64,000 nucleotides of DNA, from contig JAHABX010000019.1 in the NCBI GenBank assembly GCA_018376135.1, positions 6,375 through 70,374 of the forward strand, read 5' to 3'. A model generated the notes under the pieces. The model ran no database searches, had not been told where the DNA came from, and worked only from the letters and a program-made list of their open reading frames with translations. Below are positions 49,866 to 58,726 of the stretch, piece after piece. Made by a program: the position numbers and the translations under genes. The stretch comes from Clostridiales bacterium. GTDB taxonomy: Bacteria > Bacillota > Clostridia > Lachnospirales > Lachnospiraceae. Each line of letters begins with the position of its first letter. Within the stretch, counting starts at the first letter, position 1.

Positions 49866-51233
49866 TTTCTGTGCCATATTCCTGCTTGCCAGCTGCTTCA
49901 TGGATCTTACGGACAGCACGCAGACACAGATGGTCAGGATATCTGCGGCAGGCTGTGAAAAATAGATGCCGTTGACACCCCAGAGTCTGGGCAGAGTTAA
50001 AATAAACGGAATGTAGAATAAACCCTGGCGTATCAGAGAGAGGAATAATCCGTATCTGGATGCGCCGATGGTCTGATAGGTGATCGTCATCATATAACAC
50101 AGTCCAAAGGCAGGATACAGAGCCACCTGAGAGATGAGCAGCCATCTGCCGTAATCTACAATCACCGGATTGCCGTTGAATAGTGAGATCAGCGGCCGGG
50201 CAAGCAGAATATAGACTGCGGCAACCAGTACGGTCAGTAAAAGGGAGCCTTTTAAGGCGAAGCGTACGGACTGATGGAAGCGTTCTTCCTTTCTGGCGCC
50301 AAAAGCATAGGAGGCTACCGGCTGATAGCCCTGCATAAAGCCCATGACCACATAGCAGCCGATGAGGATCAGCCGCTGAACGACTCCATAGGCTGCAATG
50401 ATCTCATCTGAATGCGGCAGACCGGAAGCAGAGATATTGGTCAGAGAAGCCGCAACAGACAGGCAGATCTGAATGACCGCTGTAGGAATACCGATGGCAG
50501 TCACTGTTTTGATAAGGTTCCAGCCTGGATGGAATGCTTTTGCCCGGATCTGAATGACAGACCGTCTGCTGGCATAGAACCAGATCAGAATGAAAAAGGT
50601 GACGAACTGGGATACGGTGGTTGCCAGTGAAGCTCCCTCCACGCCCATATTCAATCCCCACTCAAACATAAATATAGGATCCAGGATAACGTTAAGCAGC
50701 GCACCGGTGATGACCGCAATGGAAGAGATTTTTACAGATGACTCCGCTCTTGCGGCACAGTTCATGCTCTGGGCAGGCAGATTTGCCAAGGCTGCTATAA
50801 ACATCCAGAACGCATAGTCCTTTGCCAGCGGAAGAGCCGCTTCGGATGCGCCAAAAGCCCGCATCAGAGGCTCGATAAACAGGATCCCGCCTACACACAG
50901 CAGGATGCCGATCAGGACAGAGATACCGACGATGGTCGTGACGGTGCGGCTGGCGCCCTCGCTGTCTTCTGCGCCCAGCTGCCGCCCTGCCAGAACCGCA
51001 GCTCCGGAGGCAAAAATATTCTCAATGGATACCATGATAAGCAGCAGCGGTACGGTGACCCCTACCGCGGTCAGTGCAATATCGGAATCCAGCATTCCGA
51101 TATAGGCTGTGTCTACCAGATTGTAGACTGCCTTTGCAAGCAGTGCAAGCGTGGCAGGGACAGCCAGCTTTGTAATGGCTTTCGAGGGAGCCATATCTCC
51201 CAGAACGGAAGCTTTATTTTGTGTTTGAGACAT
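49848..51233 (-). CDS. MATE family efflux transporter (TetR-controlled)
   Basis: A 461-residue MATE protein with about twelve membrane segments (PATLALLAKAVYNLVDTAYIGML, AMNCAARAESSVKI). Start CAT at 51231-51233, about 10 bases after AAGGAG; a farther ATG at 51257 contains that site. It begins one base after the TetR stop, so the two form an operon. It probably exports a compound sensed by that regulator. Confidence 0.9.
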   Translation of the reverse strand: MSQTQNKASVLGDMAPSKAITKLAVPATLALLAKAVYNLVDTAYIGMLDSDIALTAVGVTVPLLLIMVSIENIFASGAAVLAGRQLGAEDSEGASRTVTTIVGISVLIGILLCVGGILFIEPLMRAFGASEAALPLAKDYAFWMFIAALANLPAQSMNCAARAESSVKISSIAVITGALLNVILDPIFMFEWGLNMGVEGASLATTVSQFVTFFILIWFYASRRSVIQIRAKAFHPGWNLIKTVTAIGIPTAVIQICLSVAASLTNISASGLPHSDEIIAAYGVVQRLILIGCYVVMGFMQGYQPVASYAFGARKEERFHQSVRFALKGSLLLTVLVAAVYILLARPLISLFNGNPVIVDYGRWLLISQVALYPAFGLCYMMTITYQTIGASRYGLFLSLIRQGLFYIPFILTLPRLWGVNGIYFSQPAADILTICVCVLSVRSMKQLASRNMAQKEETGQ

Positions 51234-51234
51234 T

Positions 51235-51840
51235 TTAATCAAGCTCCTTTCTCTCAATCACGCCGTAGAGCAGAATATTTAAGGCTCTCCGGCATTTTTT
51301 TTCATGAATTTCAAAATCCTCCGCCTGGTAGCTGGCATTGACAAAATCCTGGAACTGGCGGAAGGTTTCAATCGCATCTTCCTTTGAGATCCGGGACCGC
51401 AGGGAAACCGGCTCCAGCAGACGCTCCAGAATCTGTATGTTCAGAAGATCGAAGGACTGTCTTCTCTCCTGAATCTCCTTTTTGAGGGCAGCGGGAGGCG
51501 AGATCACTGCTTCGCAGAATATTCTTTGATAGACCGGATGTTCTGCAAAAAAATCTGTCCTTGCAGTAAAATATTCTTCCAGCTGCGACTCGGCACTTCC
51601 CTTCTGGCGCGCCATTCTCTCTCTTAAATATTCCGTGAGTAAGTGAAAGCACTCTTCCACACATGCCAGAAAAAGATCATCCTTTGTATGAAAGTAATGA
51701 TAAATGATTCCCTTGGAAACACCCTGGACAGAGCAGATGGTATTGACGGAGCTTGCGCCGTAGCCCTGTCCGGAAAATTCAGTTAAAGCACTGTCCATGA
51801 TTTTTCGTCTGGTCTGCTGATTTTTTTCTTCTCTCTTCAT
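51235..51840 (-). CDS. TetR family repressor
   Basis: A 201-residue regulator: N-terminal HTH (RRKIMDSALTEFSGQGYGASSVNTICSVQGVSKGIIYHYFHTKDDLF) and a ligand-binding helical domain. Start at 51840, after GGAGGTACT; the open frame continues to 52173 without coding features. First gene of the operon with the MATE exporter and most likely its repressor, with two matching operators just upstream. Confidence 0.92.
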   Translation of the reverse strand: MKREEKNQQTRRKIMDSALTEFSGQGYGASSVNTICSVQGVSKGIIYHYFHTKDDLFLACVEECFHLLTEYLRERMARQKGSAESQLEEYFTARTDFFAEHPVYQRIFCEAVISPPAALKKEIQERRQSFDLLNIQILERLLEPVSLRSRISKEDAIETFRQFQDFVNASYQAEDFEIHEKKCRRALNILLYGVIERKELD

Positions 51841-51857
51841 AGTACCTCCAGATAATC

Positions 51858-51908
51858 GACCAGATGGTCTGTTTTTGGTATTATAGCAAATATAGACCAC
51901 TTGGTCAA
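51858..51908 (-). promoter_or_regulatory. TetR promoter with two identical-type operators
   Basis: Minus-strand TTGACC (51908-51903) and TATAAT (51885-51880), spacer 17. Two palindromes of form GACCA-N2-TGGTC lie at 51895-51906 (overlapping the -35) and 51858-51869 (just after the start site), 37 bases apart. Confidence 0.85.
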
Positions 51909-51978
51909 TTGTTAAAATCAAAAATTGCGATTCCTGCATATAGTAAAGGAAACAGTAAAAATAAGGATATATGGAAAA

Positions 51979-52652
51979 ATGGAAAATTATGTAAGGATAT
52001 CTTTGGAAACGCATTTGTTTTTTGCAAGAATCATGAAGGAGCATGCTCTTTTTCTGCAGGCAGGCTTTGTGGGAAGAGATAAGGAGTGGATTCAGAGCGC
52101 AGAGTTTTTCAGATGTGAATTTGAGAAGGTTTTGCGTCAGGCGGTACGGATCAGTAATGGTCTGATCGGACACTGTGTGTTGTGCTCAGAAGAATTATTT
52201 ACACCATTTACGATTCCTGCAGAGCAGAGAACCAGCTGTCTAAGCGGTATTCCTGTTGACAGCAGTATTACAGAGGCGGAAAAAAGGCTGCAGTGCGGAT
52301 GCAGTCAAAGGGAAGGCAAAGCTGTACCGTGCGGTGACAGAAGAGCTCCGGCAGGGAAGAGAGGTATTTGGATCCGTCAGAGGAAGAACTGATAGATACG
52401 GCGGATAAATTTGCCGTGGATTTTCAGAAGCTTCTTGAACAGGCAAAGAGACAGGACTGTCGTGGGGCAGGTGGGATCACGGAAAAATCCCTGCAGGAAA
52501 CACAGAAGCTGAAGGCGTTCAAAACGGCAGGAACAAAGGGAATCCTGGAATGCAAGATCGAGTCTGTGATACTGCCGCTGCTGGCTGATCACGTTCTGAG
52601 AGAAGCGAATCATTATATCCGCATTCTGGAGTGCGGGTATGAGCGGGAGTGA
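51979..52652 (+). pseudogene. Decayed DUF2935 protein gene
   Basis: The 5' part (ATG 51979; MENYVRISLETHLFFARIMKEH, LFTPFTIPAEQ) and the 3' part (52368-52652; LDPSEEELIDTADKFAVDF, LPLLADHVLREANHYIRILE) belong to the two halves of DUF2935. They are in different frames and about a hundred residues of the middle are lost or scrambled. DUF2935 proteins look like four-helix metal-binding bundles. Not functional as it stands. Confidence 0.75.
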
Positions 52653-52729
52653 AAATGTGGTGTTGATGAAAGGAGCCGCAGTCTATATAATAGAGGTAGC
52701 TGAACAGGTTATGCAGAAGAGGAGAAGAG

Positions 52730-53913
52730 ATGGAAGCATTATTTTCTATGAAAGCAGGGGAAGCTTATAAGAAAAGCAGGGCATTCAGACTGGCAGGGCT
52801 TAGAAAAGCATACGGCAGCGAGGCTTCCTTAAGAATGCAGGCGGATCAGCAGAAGACTGTTGATTTTGTCAGGGAACACCTGCAGGCACAGAAGCAGGAT
52901 CCGCATAAGGAAATAATCGTCATATCCGACGATCCCGGAACAGGCAAAACCATTGTGGGCATTCGGTTTATTCTGGAATATGTAAATATCTTTCATAAAG
53001 GCAGAAATGATAATAAGGCCATATTCTGCCTGCCCAGAAGTCAGACCGTAAAAGCAGTGTTTGATGCCGCCTGCGCGGTGGATGAGGAATACGAGAAGGA
53101 ATACTGCTGCTATCTGCAGGAGATCGGGAAGGATCAGAATCTTGTGGTGGTTGATGAAGGTCATCGGATAACCGAATTGGAAAGAACACTGGATGAGGTG
53201 TTTCGGAAAGGAACCAGGCTCCTGATTATCCTGCAGGATGATCATCAGCTGGTAAGGCCCGGAGAGCAGGGAACCTGCCGCACGATCAGGCCGTATGCGG
53301 ACAGAGCGGGAATACCGTTTTTCCCGATGGATATACGTGGAGAAAACCCGTTGGAGCTGATAGATGAAAAGCGATGTGATGAAAAGCTTCTGAAAGGGTT
53401 GCACAGGCTTTTCTACGATGAATCTGTAACTATTGAGGGCAGACTCGATGCAGTCAGAGTATTTGACAGGTTAGAAGATCTGGAACGCTGGGAAAGGAAA
53501 GAAGCGGTATCAACGAGAACCAAATTTGTGCTTCCGTTCTGCTGGCCATGGATAATGTTGCATTCATATGGTGCAATGATCTGGTATGGGATGAAAGGAA
53601 AGCAAGATGGATCGTAGATATTAAAGAACTAAAGGATCCTGCTTTCCGATATATGAAGGATGAAGGAAGCGGATTATGGCAGGAAGCGAAATGGAACCGG
53701 GATACCGGAAGCAATGTGGTGAAGCCGGACGGGCTGACCATGTCACAGGAGGATATGGAGCTTCTGGTAAAAAATACATATTATGTGATGATGTCGCGGC
53801 CAAGAAAAAAGCTGGGCATATGGTTTCGGAATGAAGTGACCAAAAAGCAGGTATTAGAGGTACTTGGACCGGAAATTGACGGACTGCGGGAGGAACAGAC
53901 ATGGAAAGATTAG
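52730..53913 (+). pseudogene. Frameshifted DUF2075 (Schlafen-like) helicase gene
   Basis: The first frame (52730-53617) holds Walker A DDPGTGKTIVG and Walker B VVVDEGHRI. The last part, in another frame (53548-53913), holds DNVAFIWCNDLVWDE and the motif-VI-like YYVMMSRPRKKLGIWF. Between them, near 53530-53560, the frame changes and the QGxD motif region expected in DUF2075 proteins is missing, so there is a deletion as well as a frameshift. The end overlaps the MazG-like gene. The truncated N-terminal product could still be made. Confidence 0.7.
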
Positions 53914-54227
53914 AAGTATTAACGGCGAGAATCAGAAAATTTAATGAAGACAGGGACTGGGATCAGTTTCATACCCCGTCGAATCTGGCAAAGTCCATAT
54001 CCATAGAGGCGAACGAGCTTCTGGAGTGTTTTCAGTGGAATGATACGGATTACGACAGGAACAGCGTGCTTGAGGAGCTTGCGGATGTGATGAATTATTG
54101 TCTGCAGATGGCGCAGATACTGGATGTTGACATGATTGACATTATAAATCACAAGATGGATCTTACGGAGAAAAAGTATCCGGTTGAGAAGGCCAGGGGT
54201 GTAGCAACAAAATATGATAAATTGTAA
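53901..54227 (+). CDS. MazG-like nucleotide pyrophosphohydrolase
   Basis: A 108-residue all-helical NTP-PPase with metal ligands in SIEANELLECFQW and LEELADVMNYCLQMA (ExxE...ExxD). Such enzymes hydrolyse (d)NTPs to monophosphates. GGGAGG precedes the ATG. It sits between two DUF2075 helicase genes, spaced 17 bases from the second, and may act with them on nucleotides or nucleic acids of invaders; that link is inference. Confidence 0.88.
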   Translation: MERLEVLTARIRKFNEDRDWDQFHTPSNLAKSISIEANELLECFQWNDTDYDRNSVLEELADVMNYCLQMAQILDVDMIDIINHKMDLTEKKYPVEKARGVATKYDKL

Positions 54228-54244
54228 AAGACAGGGTTCATAGA

Positions 54245-55999
54245 ATGGCAAAATATTCGATCATAGAACTGAATATAGAGAATGGAAGGCTGTCGGGTGT
54301 GGATGACCTGAGCAGTGAAAAGAAGAAAGCTCTGCAGTTAAACAGTGCGATCTATATATACAGAGGGAGCAGATCCGGAAAGGTTTATATTGGACAGACG
54401 ATTCATTTCCTTGACCGGCACAGACAGCATTATGCAGGTGCGGAGGAGAAATTTCATGCCGCTGATTTTGATAAGGTGCTTGTGATTTTCTCCGTATATT
54501 TTCATCGTTCTGCTCTTGATGATGTTGAGAGTCAGCTTATTACATATTTTACGGCGGACTGTCCCGGGAAAAACGGTCAGAGGGTCTCCTTTGACAGTGC
54601 CAATGTCATTAACAGAACCGGCGGAAACAGTATAAGCGAGTACGTAGGCAGGGAAGCTGTTGCATCAGACGTAATCCTGCCCCTATGGGAAAGGGAGCTG
54701 TATGCAAGAGGCTGGGTGAATACGCCTGTCCTGGAGGAGCTCAGAACGAAGGCTCTGGTAAAATACAGCCCCATTAAAGCACTGACTTCAGAGCAGGGGC
54801 AGCTGATTACGGAAATGATCAGCCATCCGGATAAAAGCTATGTGATCAACGGAGACGCCGGGACCGGGAAGACGGTTCTTCTCACCCATCTGATTGCCAG
54901 CCTGCTTAAGGGCAGGCCCGGAGCAAGGATCGGCGTCGTGGTACAGCCAAACTGGGAAAAGACGGCGGTTGATATTTTCAAAGTGTTTGGAATGAACAGC
55001 AGCCTTCTTTCTATCACTACCTCCACAAAAATGATCACGGACAACCGTGAATACGATGTGATCATCGTGGATGAGTCCCATAAGCTCTCCAGAAAGTATG
55101 GAAAACAGCATCCTTCATTCGGAAAAGTATATGAGATACCTGGATTTGAGAATTGTGAGTCCCATCTGGAGATCCTTCAAAGGATGGGGAAGCAGTTGAT
55201 CCTGATGTATGATATTCTTCAGGCAATCCGTCCCGCCAACATTACAAGAGAGATGTTTCAGACTTTGACGAACGGGTATGAGAAGAAATTTCTCAAAACA
55301 CAGTTCCGAATCCAGTCTCCCCGGGGAAAGAATTATTCTTCCGATGATTATATAAATGGAATCAAGTACCTGCTGTATAAGGATACAGGATTGCTGGATT
55401 CTCAGCTGACCAACTATGATCCGGATTTTAACCGGGAGGTATTCAGAGATCTGTCTGAGGATGCTTATTTCGGATATTTTACAGAGCTGCCACTGCATCG
55501 CCTTATCGAGTGGACAGAGGAGGACAATAACTACCATCCGGAACACATCAATCGCGTGCTTGCAGGTCTGGTGGAGCCCTGGGCCCAGAGTGACGGCAAA
55601 GATCCAGGTATAAAGCACTGGCATGAGGGGGACATTCATCGTAGATGGAATTCGACTCAGGAAAACTGGATCAACAGCAGGGATCCGGATGCGTCTGAGC
55701 AGATCGGTTCCGTATTCGCTGTTCAGGGGATCGACCTGAATAAAGTCGGAGTCCTGATCGGAGCAGATCTTCAGGTTGGAAGGGATGGAAAATTAACGGC
55801 GGATCCTGATAAGTTCCATAATACCAATGGTACCTTTACGGCAGATGAAATGCGCGATCCCGGCTGTCGATCTGAATTTACGCTGTTTGTAATGAACATC
55901 TACTATGTGCTTCTTACGAGAGGGATAGACGGAATACGACTGGGGTTCTGGAAGAATGATGAGTTCAGAAAATATATGGAAGAGACGTTGGAAATATAG
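54245..55999 (+). CDS. GIY-YIG nuclease domain fused to DUF2075 (Schlafen-like) helicase
   Basis: A 584-residue protein. Residues 30-115 form a GIY-YIG-type domain (IYIYRG, VYIGQT, RHRQHY, and the Glu in DVESQLITYF). About 175-580 is a DUF2075 superfamily-1-like ATPase: Walker A GDAGTGKTVLL, Walker B VIIVDESHKLS, QGIDLNKVGVLIGADL and LTRGIDGIRLGFW. All motifs are present, unlike in the decayed paralogue upstream. Together with the MazG-like protein this looks like a defence-type module, but no experiment supports that for this family here. Confidence 0.82.
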   Translation: MAKYSIIELNIENGRLSGVDDLSSEKKKALQLNSAIYIYRGSRSGKVYIGQTIHFLDRHRQHYAGAEEKFHAADFDKVLVIFSVYFHRSALDDVESQLITYFTADCPGKNGQRVSFDSANVINRTGGNSISEYVGREAVASDVILPLWERELYARGWVNTPVLEELRTKALVKYSPIKALTSEQGQLITEMISHPDKSYVINGDAGTGKTVLLTHLIASLLKGRPGARIGVVVQPNWEKTAVDIFKVFGMNSSLLSITTSTKMITDNREYDVIIVDESHKLSRKYGKQHPSFGKVYEIPGFENCESHLEILQRMGKQLILMYDILQAIRPANITREMFQTLTNGYEKKFLKTQFRIQSPRGKNYSSDDYINGIKYLLYKDTGLLDSQLTNYDPDFNREVFRDLSEDAYFGYFTELPLHRLIEWTEEDNNYHPEHINRVLAGLVEPWAQSDGKDPGIKHWHEGDIHRRWNSTQENWINSRDPDASEQIGSVFAVQGIDLNKVGVLIGADLQVGRDGKLTADPDKFHNTNGTFTADEMRDPGCRSEFTLFVMNIYYVLLTRGIDGIRLGFWKNDEFRKYMEETLEI

Positions 56000-56089
56000 A
56001 AAGAATTATCAGATCTGACAGGGTTTGAGCATATGCCGGACAATATGCGTAGTCTTTTATAAAAAGGAGTAGTTAAAGAGGTGATGAAT

Positions 56090-56491
56090 ATGTGGGAATG
56101 TCCGAAATGCGGCAGAATGTTCAAGAATACAAATCAGGACCATTACTGCGGGGAAGCTCCGAAAACAATTGAAGAATATATTTCGAGGCAGGCCGAGACC
56201 GTACAGCCATATTTACAAAAAATAAATACGGCAATAAAAACAGCCATACCGGATACAACAGAAAAAATATCATGGAGTATGCCAACCTATTGGAAAAAGC
56301 ACAATCTGATCCAGTTTGCCGCTTTCAAAAAGCATATTGGCTTGTATCCCGGTCCTCAGGCTGTAGAAGTATTTGCAGAAAGACTTAAAGGATATAAGAC
56401 AAGCAAGGGGGCGATACAATTTCCGTATGATAAAGAGCTTCCGCTGGAATTGGTTGCAGAGATTGCGAAATGGTGTGAGGAGAATGTATGA
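56090..56491 (+). CDS. DUF1801 protein with N-terminal zinc ribbon
   Basis: A 134-residue protein: residues 1-25 have a CPKC...CG zinc-ribbon pattern, the rest matches DUF1801 (YLQKINTAIKTAIPDTTEKISWSMPTYWK, FPYDKELPLELVAEIAKW). The function of DUF1801 is uncertain. AAAGAGGTG before ATG 56090 makes it the preferred start; GTG 56081 and ATG 56084 are alternatives. Overlaps the next gene by four bases. Confidence 0.82.
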   Translation: MWECPKCGRMFKNTNQDHYCGEAPKTIEEYISRQAETVQPYLQKINTAIKTAIPDTTEKISWSMPTYWKKHNLIQFAAFKKHIGLYPGPQAVEVFAERLKGYKTSKGAIQFPYDKELPLELVAEIAKWCEENV

Positions 56492-56829
56492 ATATACAGA
56501 TTTTCGGTACAAAAAAATGTAATGAAACAAAGAAGGCACAGCGCTTTTTCAAGGAGCGCGGAATCCGGTTTCAGTTTATCGATATGCTGGACAAGGGCAT
56601 GTCAAAAGGAGAATTTAACTCTGTGGCATCAGTGAATGGCGGCATTGAAAATATGGTCAACTGGGAAGGAAAAGACCAGGATACTTTGGCGCTTATTAAA
56701 TATATTGCTGAAGAAGATAAGCTTGAGAAGATTCTTGAGAATCCACAGGTAATTAAGACGCCGGTTGTTAGAAATGGGAAACAGTCTACGCTTGGCTATC
56801 AGCCGGACGTGTGGAAGAAGTGGAGCTGA
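56488..56829 (+). CDS. ArsC/Spx-family thioredoxin-fold protein
   Basis: A 113-residue protein starting NIQIFGTKKCNETKKAQRFFKERGI, with a single active-site Cys (CNET) rather than CxxC, and TPVVRNGKQSTLGY. This is the ArsC/YffB-like reductase fold; true arsenate reductase activity is doubtful without other ars genes. Translationally coupled to the DUF1801 gene. Confidence 0.82.
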   Translation: MNIQIFGTKKCNETKKAQRFFKERGIRFQFIDMLDKGMSKGEFNSVASVNGGIENMVNWEGKDQDTLALIKYIAEEDKLEKILENPQVIKTPVVRNGKQSTLGYQPDVWKKWS

Positions 56830-56833
56830 TATT

Positions 56834-57190
56834 ATGGAAAATGAGAAAATTTTTATAATGAAATTTGCAAAAGTGTATCCCCTTTTGATTCAAAAAGCGG
56901 AACGAAAGGGCAGAACGAAAGAAGAGGTATTCGAAGTGACCTCCTGGTTGACGGGTTATACCTTCAGGCAGCTGGAGGAACTGTTGGATTCGGAAATCAC
57001 ATACGCCGAGTTTTTTGAACAGGCGCCGGAGCTGAATCCGGACAGAGCGTTGATCAAAGGCGTTGTTTGCGGGATTCGTGTGGAAAACATTGAAAATCCA
57101 TTAATGCGTGAAATAAGATACCTTGACAAGCTGGTGGATGAACTGGCAAAAGGTAAGGCAATGGATAAAATCCTGAGAAAGCAGGGATAA
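56834..57190 (+). CDS. DUF2200 family protein
   Basis: A 118-residue protein with the DUF2200 pattern FAKVYPLLIQKAERKGRTKEEV, EVTSWLTGYT and PELNPDRALIKGVVCGIRVE. Function unknown; common as a single small gene in Firmicutes. ATG 56834 is four bases after the previous stop; the open frame upstream from 56765 is non-coding. Three small genes 56090-57190 form one unit. Confidence 0.85.
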   Translation: MENEKIFIMKFAKVYPLLIQKAERKGRTKEEVFEVTSWLTGYTFRQLEELLDSEITYAEFFEQAPELNPDRALIKGVVCGIRVENIENPLMREIRYLDKLVDELAKGKAMDKILRKQG

Positions 57191-57253
57191 GGAATAGTAT
57201 GAGAACAGGCAGAAGAAATATAGATACCGCATGAGGAGAGCGTTGAAAAATAT

Positions 57254-57580
57254 ATGATTTATATTACCGGGGATTGTCATGGGAATTTTGAAAGATTTAA
57301 TGCAAGCATTTTTCCGGAACAAAACGAAATGACGAAAGAGGATTATGTTATCATATGCGGAGATTTTGGTGGTGCACTTGATCCCACTGAAAAGTATGTG
57401 ATTGATCTTGAGGAAGAATTAGAGTTTCAATCAGCAATAATAATGTCTTTTCAAATAATGGGACCGCCTCCAGCCCTAAAAAATTATCACGCATGGTTAT
57501 TTGAAAATGGTTTTAACGTGGAATTACCCAATCCGACAAATGAGGTCGTTGCTTCTTATTATGGTGTTAAACCGCTTTGA
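57254..57580 (+). pseudogene. Truncated metallophosphoesterase
   Basis: Residues 1-46 match the start of calcineurin-like phosphoesterases (MIYITGDCHGNFERF, YVIICGDFGG). After that the sequence no longer fits: the expected GNHE and later His motifs are missing, and a different segment (NYHAWLFENGFNVELPNP) follows. Probably an internal deletion joined to another fragment. Not active as a phosphoesterase. Confidence 0.65.
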
Positions 57581-57609
57581 ATTCCAGATTTTACAATCAA
57601 AAGCAATTG

Positions 57610-57643
57610 AAAAATCAATCGTAAAAAAATACGATTGATTTTT
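57610..57643. terminator. Strong AT-rich terminator
   Basis: AAAAATCAATCGTA (57610-57623) and TACGATTGATTTTT (57630-57643) form a perfect 14-bp stem with a six-A loop. Confidence 0.8.
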
Positions 57644-57932
57644 GCGTATGGGCTTTAGCCTGTTGAGCGCGTTGCAACGAATTTCTCAAAAATTTTACTG
57701 ATAATGCTTCACAATTTTTTTAATATTCGGTGGAGTAAGGCAATTTTGAAAGGGAAATATACACCCTATCGCATTGCACAACTGTTTTCTTAAATGGCAT
57801 TGCAGTGCTAATTTCAAACTTCTTCCCATCTATCGGCATGGCAAAGAAAAATTGATTTTCCTTGCCCTATATATCATTTGAAGCAGACTTTGACATGAAA
57901 AAGTTCTATAATAGCGCTGAACACAAGTATTC
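57644..57932. other. AT-rich gap without recognised gene
   Basis: No ORF with a ribosome site on either strand. TTGACA (57889-57894) is followed by TATAAT only 11 bases later, too close for a promoter. May hold the remains of lost genes. Confidence 0.5.
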
Positions 57933-58604
57933 TTAAAGGGCTTCCGAGGTACATAGTGCTGTCAAAGCAGCTAAATCAATCACTTTAATTTGATTGCGTT
58001 TTGTCAGTATAATATTTCTTTTTCGCAATTCAGAAAGACCTCTTGTAAGCTGTACTCTGCTTAAACCTAACATTTCCGCAAGTTCATCTTGTGTCATCTC
58101 AATAGTGAACTTAGATAGTGACGTTTGAGCAGCTGTAAGCAGGTATAATAAATTGCAAATTTTAATCAAAGAAGAATTATATTCTTGATGGACAGTTTCG
58201 AAAAGAAACCGATTTACATACATAGAATACCAGTTAACGACTTGTTCACTAAGTGCTGTATTGCTCTCGAACATTTTTTGAAATTGTTCTTTTGTGAACT
58301 CCAGCACAATCATTTCTGAAAGAGCTACTGTAGTTAACGACAGTTCAATTTTATAGTCATTAAGATGGTAGCCGGGATAGACAGTACCGGAAGCATGAAA
58401 GCTGATGATTTTTCGTCGTCCGTTTTCATGGTCTGCGTAATGAACTGCTGCACCAGAAACAATATAGTGTATTTTTTCGCAGGGGGAGCCGGTGGCCCAG
58501 AGATACTCCCCCTTGCGTAAAGTTTTTTTAATATGTGGCTGCGATAGAAAATATTGATAAAATTGTTTGAAGTCATCAGCAAAAATATATCGCGGTGTCA
58601 GCAT
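57933..58604 (-). CDS. Crp/Fnr family transcriptional regulator
   Basis: A 223-residue regulator with a cyclic-nucleotide-like sensor domain (about 25-120; LRKGEYLWATGSPCEKIHYIVSGAA) and a C-terminal winged helix (about 165-215; MTQDELAEMLGLSRVQLTRGLSELRKRNII). No Cys cluster for an iron-sulfur centre is seen, so it is not a classical oxygen-sensing Fnr. Divergent from the ureohydrolase gene and probably its regulator. AT-rich like the rest of the island. Confidence 0.88.
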   Translation of the reverse strand: MLTPRYIFADDFKQFYQYFLSQPHIKKTLRKGEYLWATGSPCEKIHYIVSGAAVHYADHENGRRKIISFHASGTVYPGYHLNDYKIELSLTTVALSEMIVLEFTKEQFQKMFESNTALSEQVVNWYSMYVNRFLFETVHQEYNSSLIKICNLLYLLTAAQTSLSKFTIEMTQDELAEMLGLSRVQLTRGLSELRKRNIILTKRNQIKVIDLAALTALCTSEAL

Positions 58605-58692
58605 AATCTCACCTCACAATTTTTTTTATTGTACCATTACAGGTATTACTTTTCAATAACAGCCATTGTGAATGAATGAAAGGAGCGCTTTG

Positions 58693-58713
58693 ATGAATCT
58701 TTACTTTGCGTAA
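58693..58713 (+). other. Six-codon upstream ORF before the ureohydrolase gene
   Basis: ATG 58693 encodes MNLYFA then TAA, eight bases after AAAGGAG (58679-58685). The stop overlaps the AAAGGTG site of the next gene, so translation could be coupled or regulated. Confidence 0.4.
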
Positions 58714-58726
58714 AGGTGACGGAAAA

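Noticed and set aside
57889..57911. Promoter TTGACA...TATAAT
   Set aside because: Only 11 bases between boxes, too short for sigma-A.
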